Source of the DNA: Cryptomeria japonica
Lineage: Eukaryota; Streptophyta; Pinopsida; Cupressales; Cupressaceae
Assembly: GCF_030272615.1 (NCBI RefSeq)
Contig: NC_081414.1
Location: forward strand, 234,780,733 to 234,844,732
DNA: 64,000 bases
Direction of reading: 5' to 3'
The notes beneath the pieces were generated by a model. It was not told where the DNA came from, did no database searches, and saw nothing but the letters and a program-made list of their open reading frames with translations. The position numbers and the translations under genes were made by a program. Of this stretch, positions 56,368 to 64,000 are shown in pieces; within the stretch, counting starts at the first letter, position 1, and every line of letters starts with the position of its first letter.

Positions 56368-57450
56368 CTAGATTTCTTTTGATGCCAGGGACATATAGTA
56401 CTTTTCAAGTTGCAATGACATGCCCGTCTTTAATTTGATGATGCAGGTTCCAATTCCTTTGACTGGATGTGAGGAATCATCTCCGATGTTTACTTCCTCA
56501 TCATTCTCCTCTATCATGGAGTCTAGCACTTCTCTAAAACTGGTAATGTGTCTGGATGAACCACTGTCGATCATCCATGAGTTAGACTTGTTTGTTGTAT
56601 GGCTTGTGAGTGCTGAGTAGAGGACATAGTTCTCGAAGTCATCTTCCCTTTTGAATTTTCCTACTTTGACAAATGTGGCTTGTTTGGTTCTCTCCGGACA
56701 TTTCGCAACATAGTGTCCGAATTTGTCACACCTATAACATTGAATATGTGATAGGTCTTTCTTTGGAGTGTTTTTGCCTTGATGACTTTTTCTTTTCCTA
56801 AATTGCTTCTTCTTACTTTTCTTATTTGCGTTAGTATTTAGGACTTGAAGGTCTTCGTCTATGTTCTTTTGTTTTATTCCAATTTCGTTCAATCTTGACT
56901 CTTCTTGGAGACAATCATCTCTTAACCTTTCAAACTTAAGATATTTGGACCTTCCACTAATGCCTTGGACAAATGTATTCCATCCACTGGGCAACCCATC
57001 TAGAGCAATGAGTGTTAATTCTTTACTCTGGATCTCATAATCAAGGGTTGCAAGTTCATCTCTTAGGGTTGATATTCGCATAAAGTAGGAGTTGATTGTC
57101 TCCCCTTTGTTCATCGTGATATGATTTATCTCTCGTTTCAATGCCAGAGTACGACTTGCATTTGATATCTCAAATGTCCTTTCAAGTGCTTTGAACATTT
57201 TGTAAGCCATCTCTTGTTTCTTTATGATGGGCATTATGTTGTTTCTTACCCCATCAACTATTATTTTAATAGCCTTTTCATTTCCCTCAATCCATGCTGT
57301 TTTGTCGGGTTCATTCTTGGGTGCTGCACTTTCAGTTTGAACATATGAATCAACTTTGTTTTCTCTCAAAATCATTTTGATTCTAAACTTCCAAGCTGAG
57401 AAATCATCGCTACCTCCGAGTCTATCTTCGAATCTAATAGCGCTGGCCAT
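56368..57450 (-). CDS. Copia 2 Gag plus protease start
   Basis: A frame of 360 codons. The start MASAIRFEDRLGGSDDFSAW (57,450) fits the conserved Copia Gag beginning. A UBN2-type Gag body (to about residue 190) is followed by a Lys-rich stretch and a zinc knuckle CYRCDKFGHYVAKC (about residues 235-250). The protease active site is MIDSGSSRHIT (about residue 290). The end is out of the normal frame because of the deletion downstream. Gag would form the particle that carries the element RNA. Confidence 0.93.
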   Translation of the reverse strand: MASAIRFEDRLGGSDDFSAWKFRIKMILRENKVDSYVQTESAAPKNEPDKTAWIEGNEKAIKIIVDGVRNNIMPIIKKQEMAYKMFKALERTFEISNASRTLALKREINHITMNKGETINSYFMRISTLRDELATLDYEIQSKELTLIALDGLPSGWNTFVQGISGRSKYLKFERLRDDCLQEESRLNEIGIKQKNIDEDLQVLNTNANKKSKKKQFRKRKSHQGKNTPKKDLSHIQCYRCDKFGHYVAKCPERTKQATFVKVGKFKREDDFENYVLYSALTSHTTNKSNSWMIDSGSSRHITSFREVLDSMIEENDEEVNIGDDSSHPVKGIGTCIIKLKTGMSLQLEKYYMSLASKEI

Positions 57451-57539
57451 TTTGGAAATGTGATGTAATATATAATTTTGTTCTTGAATTATTCAGAAAT
57501 TGAATAGCCTCAGATTCGATTAACCCGGCTCTGATACCA

Positions 57540-58317
57540 TGTAAAGTTTTATTCAATTGCAATAAAAGAACAAATTATATATTTGAGAATTTTATAGGAT
57601 TATATTGTCTAATAATCTGATTGTTTTGTTGCAGGCTGAAGGAGAGAGATCATTAATATTTTATATGTCTTCTCCAAATGATTCATGTCGGGCTTTATAT
57701 GTTTTAGAAGACCGGTCAATAGATGTCTTGACGGGTCATGTCTTTTAGACATGACCGATCAAGGCACCTATTGATCGGTGTCTTTCCATATTGCACATCC
57801 CGATTTCGGTTATGTTTGGTAACTAACATTTAATACTTAAACACTCGGTTGAAACGGTGTTAGTTATGATGCTTTGTTAATGGCCCGATTATAAATGTTT
57901 ATCGGTATGAACTAAACCCGATAACAAATAGCATTACATATGCTATTGCATTAATACCCCAATAGCATATTAATGCCGATTCATAAATGAATCGACATTA
58001 ATATGCTATCGGGTTATTAGCCCGATAGCATTTAGATCGACGCTTAACTATGTTAAGCAAGTCGTCGATCTAATCCATCTTTAGCCCGATAGCATTTAGA
58101 TTGACGCTTAACTATGTTAAGCAAGTCGTCGATCTAATCCATCTTTATCCAATGCCAATATCATAATCATGATCAATGTTACAATCTGATAAACATATTC
58201 AGTTCAGAAAGCATAAATCAGATAATCTAATAGCATAGATGAATAAACCATAACAGAATAAAGGAGATTAACGGGTTAGAGAAGTCTTATCTTGCAGAAG
58301 CTACTAATGCATTAACA
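57540..58317 (-). repeat. Copia 2 5' LTR (right), with duplicated hairpin block
   Basis: At 778 bp it is about 127 bp longer than the left LTR. The extra sequence is a second copy of a block of about 66 bp (TTAGCCCGATAGCATTTAGA to TAATCCATCTT) and a palindromic segment around CCGATTCATAAATGAATCG (about 57,970-57,990). Otherwise it follows the left LTR base for base with few changes. Confidence 0.93.
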
Positions 58318-58680
58318 TTCAGGACCCTATTTCTTGGGGAAGTAAGAAGCAAGCCACAGTTCCTCGTTCCTCAATAGATGCAGAATATCGTGTAGCAAGT
58401 GCAATAGTTTTTGAAGCAGTTTAGCAACGCCGCATATTAGAAGGATTGGGGGTACCACAAAACCAGCTTACAGTCCTCTATTGTGACAATCAGAGTGTTC
58501 TCAAGCTTGTTTGTAATCCAGTGTTTCATGAGCGGACCAAGCATATTGAAGTTGACTGTCACTTCATTCGAGAACATTTTCAGCAAAACAACATCTAGCT
58601 CCATTTCTGCTCAACTCAGGAACAACGTGCATATATCTTCACTAAGCCTCTTTCACGCGTGAAATTTGAAAGTTTTTAGG
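58318..58680 (+). pseudogene. Copia 1 RNase H and C-terminus, resuming after Copia 2
   Basis: The frame broken at 52,313 continues here: SSIDAEYRVASAIVFEA is the RNase H Glu block, then LYCDNQSVLKLVCNPVFHER and IFTKPLSRVKFE at the C-terminus. TAG codons at about 58,423 and 58,597 disable it. Confidence 0.9.
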
Positions 58681-58916
58681 ATTCTCTTATTAGTACTTTA
58701 AAGCAATGATGTAATAAGGGGGGATTATTGGATATTCCATCATTTGCACCCTTATGGTTGTTTGATTGTTTGTTTGTTTTATTTGTTAGCCTATTTAGGC
58801 TACTATTTACTATTCATTAAAACTGTGAATGCATGGTTATCCATGTCTATTGTGTATAAATCAATCACATAATGGAAATGAAGTTATTCCATTGCTCTAC
58901 CAAATTTAATATTTCC

Positions 58917-60618
58917 TTCATATTCATACCATTGTAGCTTTTATTTTATGCTTGCTTATGTAAGCCTTGATGGGTATTAACTAGTATCTCTAATTGAAAA
59001 TAGGAAGCATAAATTGTAACCTGAAGTCGAGCTTAAAGCATTAAGGAGGGAGGCATGGGCCTCATAAAATAGTAATTTTCTATGTTCCAGTTTTGGGAAT
59101 GAGAGATGGTGGGGGCCAGTGGGGACCGGAATTTGGGAATGACAGCTGGTGGCACAATTTTTTTTGGTTTATAAATATAATTAAAGTAGAGGGCCAGAGC
59201 CAATTTTTTTGTGATATAGGGTGGTTTTGAGATGTGGAACCCCCTCACAAAGCTTAAATAAGGCCTTCAAGATCATATGGACTGTCATAACACATGCCAT
59301 TTTTTATAATTTTATCACTGTGTTTTCTCCAACACCAAGTCCTCACTGTTTCTGACCAAATCTTCATTCTTCCAAGAAGTAAGGGTGAAGCTGGAGAATC
59401 GTACCAGTCAAAATGGTGAGGGCTACACAGTTAAAGACAGGAATATTGTTATTTTTGAATATTTTTAAGTTTCTTTCTTCTCTGTTTTCTTACTTCTAGT
59501 AAATGAGTTTTTAGAAATTCCTTACAGCAGTCAGCAGGAACTCACGAACATTTATGAAAAGTTGATTACAATGAACATCCACCAGCAATCTTCCCTCACC
59601 GCTTCCACCATTTGCTACTAAGCCTAAGGTGTTGACATATGAATTAAGAAATAATTGAAGTTTGAACTTAAATTTCCTGAAGTTAAGGGAGTGTGCATCT
59701 TATTAAACAAAACTAATAACAGCTGTTTTAATAGTCTATTTTCCTTTAATACCATGTAAATATTCCTTCTCTCCTCCGAGATCAACCATTTGTACATGCC
59801 ATCATATTGTCTACCTGTTGAAAAAATGTTTTTCCCCCTGCCTTCATGAATATTTTAGTGTTTTTGAGTTATCCATCTTTTTCCTGATTTATTTCTGAGT
59901 AATTGAATTCTATTTATGCTTTTGGTTTTCCAAGTCAATCTTGAGTCTAAGTAATTCTACTAATTTCTGTGGTCACGGGTATAGTAGCTGACAGTCTTAG
60001 CATGTCACAAATGAGGTTGAAATCACTCCTTAACTAGAGAGGAGTTTGCTCATGTCAATTTGAGACAAACTGTCCAGTTGCTTGGTTTACTCTTTCTGAG
60101 GATTGAAAAATATCATCACTTTTTTGATTTATTATTTTCTGCTGTTCAAATTCATAAGGTGATATGCCTCAGTTCCTATGAACCTATTTCTATGCAGAGA
60201 TCACATCCTATGTGTGCTGGAAACTTTTGATTAATAATAAAAAATGCTGGTAAATGTCTCATTGGATACGTTCATAGCCACCTTATGGGTGTTATTTGTT
60301 ATAATTATTTTCCTTTTCTCTTACTGCACTACATGGCTTGCAAATTTTCTAAGTCAACGTAGGCCTCAACTGTGGTAGGCAACAAGTATAATTCGATATC
60401 GAGTGTTGGCTCAAAAAACTTGTTTGGGTCTTTGTAGTTGATGCTCTCTGTATTATGGGAATATGTTCCAAGGATACGTTGCAATTGTTTGCGACATATG
60501 ATGTTCATTTTATGTAAAATCCTAATATTGTCAAATATCAAGAAATATGTTAATTGTCTTCTCCAATTGTTTTTGTCAATTAAGCGGGAGGAAAAAATTA
60601 GCAAATTTTTTCTTGCAG
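58917..60618. other. Presumed intronic DNA upstream of the dsRBD2 exon
   Basis: No repeat termini identified. A minus-strand frame (60,329-60,775) contains a protein-like stretch INYKDPNKFFEPTLDIELYL but no family is recognised, and it overlaps the plus-strand exon. The last bases (AAATTTTTTCTTGCAG) form a strong plant 3' splice site. Confidence 0.5.
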
Positions 60619-60799
60619 AACTACTTGTGAAGATGGATGAAGGTTCTCCTACATTTTTTTTACAAAGACAGAAGTTGCTTGTTCTCCAAAACAATGCAAA
60701 TTGGAGGGACCTCCTATGTTGGTTGTGTTGCAAAGAGTAAGAGGGAAGCTGAAATAAAGGCTGCCTTTGTAGCATTTCAAGCCATCAAAGGACAAGTAG
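60619..60799 (+). pseudogene. Exon with second dsRNA-binding domain of a DRB/HYL1-like gene, frameshifted
   Basis: The exon starts after TTTTTTCTTGCAG and first reads ELLVKMDEGSPTFF. After a run of eight T (about 60,653-60,660) the similarity moves one frame and continues SKTMQIGGTSYVGCVAKSKR then EAEIKAAFVAFQAIKG. This is the strand-helix half of a dsRBD with KxxxAE..AA, very like the second domain of plant HYL1-type DRB proteins. The likely donor is AG/GTAAG at 60,800. The one-base slip in the T run disables it unless corrected. Same strand and order as the dsRBD1 exon at 16 kb, so the two are probably parts of one gene copy with a giant intron. Confidence 0.75.
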
Positions 60800-60927
60800 G
60801 TAAGTTTTATCATTATTTGCATTCTCTTAGCCAACTGCATATTTATTAGGTATCCTGATTTTTCCTGTGATCTCGTAAATGCTATTTGTAGCCACTCAAA
60901 CTGCTGACCTGTTGAAATCTGTTACAG

Positions 60928-61330
60928 GTGTCATGAGTTGAAATGGCCCACCAAAGAGTGCAAGGATATTATGTCTGAATTGAAGAGAATAACTAACAGT
61001 TTTCCTCCTTGCAATAACTTCTTAGTGGGAAACAACCTTGAGCATGCTGAGAATTACTGCAAAATGTCAATTTGGATAGTGCAGGTACAGTTGAAGAGGG
61101 CCCTGGAAATTTAAATGCAAATGATGAAAATTGAGCACCTTCGACAGAACCACATAACTAGCTTGAGCAAGAAACTTTTCTGATTCTGCCAGAGCAGAAA
61201 GAGATTGAAGCACAGAAGCAAGGTGTGCAGGAGGTTAATTTAAAAGATTTTACAATTAAGAGAAATAGAAGTGACTGTGGGAATTGTGGACAGATAAGTG
61301 GCAAGATGAAAAAAAAAGAAAAAAAATGAA
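60928..61330 (+). pseudogene. Likely last exon of the DRB-like relic (variable tail)
   Basis: After an acceptor GTTACAG (ends 60,927), one frame is open for about 50 codons (CHELKWPTKECKDIMSELKR). A second frame then takes over near 61,065 and runs to about 61,330 with two in-frame stops (near 61,130 and 61,160), containing EEGPGNLNANDEN, LPEQKEIEAQKQGVQEVNLK and a basic GKMKKKEKK end. DRB tails are poorly conserved, so the assignment rests on position and splice sites. An unrelated chance frame is possible. Confidence 0.45.
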
Positions 61331-63480
61331 AAGAACCACAGGACCATTTCAGCACACATCAACAAACAACTGATACTATCTGATGTATGTGGAAGATTTT
61401 CCCATATTTCTAGATATTCAAGTTTTGACTTGGGACTCTTTCTGTTCCTGTTTATTGGTTTCCATAATTTTCTTATGGTGAAACATCACTATTTGTATTA
61501 AATAATAATTTTTTTCTTCAATTTTTTTCACGGTACTCTGATTTGTATCAATCAGGGTCCACTGCAAAAAATATATATGATAACAAAAAAGCTAACTGTA
61601 GTGATATGATAATGTTTAAGTATGTTTACCGTTTCGCTATTTACTATTTTACCTTCTGTGCATGTGATATGCAAATGGTTACTTTCTGTTAATTTGATGA
61701 TTGAATGAATTGTTTTGTGCTTACTTTCTGTCCCGAACAGGGTAGATTTCCTTACAAACAACCTTTTTTCTTTAGAGTTATGATTTGATTTGTTTTCTAC
61801 TGATCTAATTGATGTAAGGTTTTGCAAGGATTAACAGAACCCTGTTGTTGACTGTGCTAAGCAAAATCTTGTCTAGTGGAATCCAATTTGATATATTTGC
61901 AGTCTATTGGTTGAAGAGCACAACCATTTACTCAAAAATCAATTCTCAGCATCAACCTCAATTAGAAATGTCCACCTTCTCACGGTTGCCTTTTGTGGGT
62001 ATGGCTAGGTTGCTTGCATGTACAGAAGCCAAGTGCATGCATTTCCCTGCACTCCCAGCTTGACATGCAGGGGTCATGATCACCCCTGTAACCATTTTTT
62101 TATATAAGGCTGTTAAGCCTCATTGTAAAGGGTTCTCTCCCGATTGTCTTTAGCTTTCCTATGCTCTTTCTCTTCTCTTGAAGACTCGTAATTATTTTTG
62201 CATTTTTGCAACTGCAAGTTTGGGCCTTTGGATTTTGAATGAATTGAGATTACATTCTTGCCTTCCTTCAACTTATGCATGCTATGTATGTTTCCTTACC
62301 TTCATCATAGGTGTATGTTTTGTGGCTCTTCTCTTCATATATGCCGTGTTAACTTGTTTTCTGATTGTGACTTGTGGGAATCCTTCTCCCCTCTTGACAC
62401 TTAGCAAATTCTAACCTCCATACATGCGTTTGGGTCACTCATGCAACTGAAGTTTGTGCATCTCTTGGATATTTCAGTTGACTCTTTGTGCCATTTCGAT
62501 TGGGGAGAGAAACAATCTCTTATCTTGGTGCATCACCTCCTTTCATTTTAAGCATTTCTCTTTTTTTTCTTTTTTTTTCTTTTGCAATTTGTTAGGATAG
62601 GCCTAGGAGTTAGTTTTGAAATGTTGAGTTGGTTCAACACCTACACCCGGATTGAGAAGGAAGCCGACCTTCTCCGGAGGTTCAAGTCATTGCGCAAGGT
62701 CCCACACTTCGGGGTTGTTTTCATGTTTCACAAGGTTAGGGTGCGAGCTTTTGTGATAACAATAATCTCTTCATTGCTTGTAGTCTAGGCATAGTATAAT
62801 CTCTGGTGAAAGTGAAAACATTATAGGCTACCATGAGGATTTGAGTTCTTTCAAGAACTCTTGAGACTTTATCAAATATTCTTACTAGCTCCTTTATAAA
62901 TGCACTCGCCTTCTTGAAAGACTTATTTATCCAACTCTCCATTAGGTGAGCTGAAGTTCTTGAAGGGGTGAAAGCATAGTGTTCAGTCACACTTTTAGTT
63001 AAGTGCGAGTGAAAAAGAAATCCTACTCGGTCGAGTCTACATGGCGCCACATGGCGCCTACGTGGAGGACAGGTGGCGAGGTATACTTGACCGAGTACTA
63101 CCCAACCCTACATATACCTGTCGATTGCACTTAGCCCCCCATTTGCACAGTTCGGAATTGCTGGAGCGGGAGGGGGGTTAAGAAGACTTTCAATCGAGCA
63201 AGGTAGGGCCGAAAGGCTTTTTTTCATTTTTTCATTTTTTCATTTTTTAAAATTGTTTTAATAATTTATATGTATATATTTTTAATTGTTTTAGTAATTT
63301 ATATGTATAGATTTTTAATTTTTTAATTGTTTTAATAATAATATATGTATATATATTGTTTTAATTAAATATAATTAAAAACATATACAACCCAAAAACT
63401 TATACAACCCAAAAAACATATAATCACAAACAATATAAATGAATATAATTTACAAACAATCTCTCTAATTACATTCAGGC
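61331..63480. other. Non-coding DNA with no recognised gene
   Basis: Frames at 62,178-62,414 and 62,582-62,788 are short and match nothing I know. An inverted repeat TACTCGGTCGAGT (about 63,024) / ACTTGACCGAGTA (about 63,086) encloses GCGCCACATGGCGCC and CGTGG motifs. 63,220-63,380 is AT-rich. Confidence 0.5.
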
Positions 63481-64000
63481 ATCCATGTATACCTTCCAAA
63501 AGTTTAGAAGATCTTTTAGTTTCGTGGAGTACCAAATAATATCATATTTAATAAAGGTAAGTTTGATAAGATCATATTTGAGACACTTGGATAATGTCAA
63601 GGTTTCGAAAAAACATACACATAATTGGGAAGTAAATTGGACTATAGATCAACCCATCACCTTAAGATTGATCAACAAAAAGAGAGTGAACCACATTCTT
63701 GAGGACTTGTGAACAAAAATATGGGAACTTATTTACCATTAATTGAGTTTGCATATGATAACACTAACCATAAACACACTTCTCATTTCCTCATTGGAGG
63801 TTCGGAAGCTCAAGTATTGTATGCTTAACAAATAGGCTCGAACATGGTAGTTGTGGATCCAAATAAACTAGAAAAGATGAAAGACCAAACTTAGATTGAT
63901 TAGCAATTGGGAAATGTAGTGGGTTTTTAGAAAATTTATAAATGACAAAAATATATACATCAAAATAGTCATGTATCGGAGAGAGTGTTTCTAATAAATT
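63481..64000 (+). pseudogene. Ty3/Gypsy integrase relic, cut by the window edge
   Basis: Translation shows degenerate integrase C-terminal sequence: KRVNHILEDL (about 63,680-63,710, from the conserved ERVNxxLEDxLR helix) and YLPLIEFAYDNTNHKHTSHF (about 63,730-63,790, from the LPxxEFAYNxxxH block). Stops follow the first block and lie further on (near 63,829 and 63,894). This integrase cuts and joins retrotransposon DNA ends. The remnant is old; its other parts lie outside the window or are lost. Confidence 0.8.

Larger units (their letters stand above)
52314..58317 (-). mobile_element. Copia element 2 (inner, young, nearly complete)
   Basis: The element has a left LTR (3' LTR, 52,314-52,964) and a right LTR (5' LTR, 57,540-58,317). 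Termini on the minus strand are TGTTAATGC and CTTTACA. It is flanked by a perfect 5-bp duplication TTCAG (52,309-52,313 and 58,318-58,322). The PBS (minus strand TGGTATCAGAGCC) is at 57,527-57,539 and the polypurine tract AGAGGGAG abuts the left LTR. Gag and Pol frames are almost intact. LTR sequences are nearly identical apart from about 127 bp of extra sequence in the right LTR, so insertion was recent relative to the host Copia. Confidence 0.96.
41820..58911 (+). mobile_element. Copia element 1 (outer, old), opened by three nested insertions
   Basis: The LTRs begin AGTTGAATATTCCATC (41,820) and TATTGGATATTCCATC (about 58,726) and end AAATTTAATA (45,608 and 58,911). They are flanked by a 5-bp duplication TTTCC (41,815-41,819 and 58,912-58,916). 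The PBS TGGTATCAGAGC is at 45,609-45,620 and the polypurine tract AAGGGGGGATTA precedes the 3' LTR. The internal order gag, protease, integrase, RT, RNase H is that of Ty1/Copia. Insertions at 42,005-45,593, 46,448-48,090 and 52,314-58,317 account for about 11.2 kb. The remaining element is about 5.8 kb, which is normal for the family. Confidence 0.93.

Noticed and set aside
60329-60775. 148-codon minus-strand frame with a protein-like stretch
   Set aside because: It overlaps the plus-strand dsRBD2 exon, has no identifiable family and begins in a low-similarity region. A TE remnant is possible but unsupported.
62178-62788. Two plus-strand frames of about 70-80 codons
   Set aside because: Short, hydrophobic or unmatched, with no supporting signals.

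Overview
This window looks like nuclear DNA of a seed plant with a very large, repeat-filled genome. A gymnosperm, probably a conifer, is my inference. The support is an AT-rich sequence with stacked, decaying LTR retrotransposons, plant-type LINEs with a C-terminal RNase H, a hAT transposase relic, fragments of the plant genes for arogenate dehydratase and a double-stranded-RNA-binding (DRB) protein, and a DRB-like gene relic whose two ends lie about 44 kb apart. No tRNA, rRNA, CRISPR or prokaryotic feature was seen.

Layout. 1-7.7 kb: a small non-autonomous LTR element (1.04-3.76 kb) inserted in an ATGT microsatellite, then tandem repeats (4.0-5.6 kb) and AT-rich DNA. 7.7-13.3 kb: two 5'-truncated LINEs with target-site duplications. 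13.3-15.3 kb: two long polypyrimidine tracts. 15.96-16.19 kb: an exon for the first dsRNA-binding domain of a DRB-like gene, with a nonsense codon. 17.5-23 kb: the most striking block. On the minus strand, two long reading frames lie in the same frame and are separated by one stop codon (about 1,220 codons in all). They lie downstream of a TATA box and a 1.2 kb array of four near-identical stem-loop modules mixed with G-box and TGGGCC motifs. I do not recognise a function. 25.8-27 kb: a broken, tandemly duplicated arogenate dehydratase C-terminus. 28.0-29.0 kb: a probable solo LTR with a minisatellite. 29.66-29.78 kb: a foldback element. 30.2-33.4 kb: a hAT transposase relic split by a solo LTR (31,915-33,169). 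33.6-41.4 kb: an LTR element with a coiled-coil and zinc-knuckle Gag but a non-pol coding region, itself split by a solo LTR (36,258-37,592).

41.8-58.9 kb is one old plus-strand Copia element (TSD TTTCC). It has been opened by three later insertions: a 3.6 kb solo LTR in its 5' LTR, a 1.6 kb solo LTR in its leader, and a nearly intact minus-strand Copia element (52,314-58,317, TSD TTCAG) in its RNase H. Taking the insertions out leaves about 5.8 kb, a normal Copia length. 60.6-61.3 kb holds two more exon-like blocks of the DRB-like gene relic. The right edge carries a Ty3/Gypsy integrase relic.

Almost all coding sequence here belongs to transposable elements and most of it is broken. The best-preserved frames are the 17.5-21.2 kb pair, the Gag and Pol of the inner Copia element, and a 163-codon frame at the 3' end of the first LINE.
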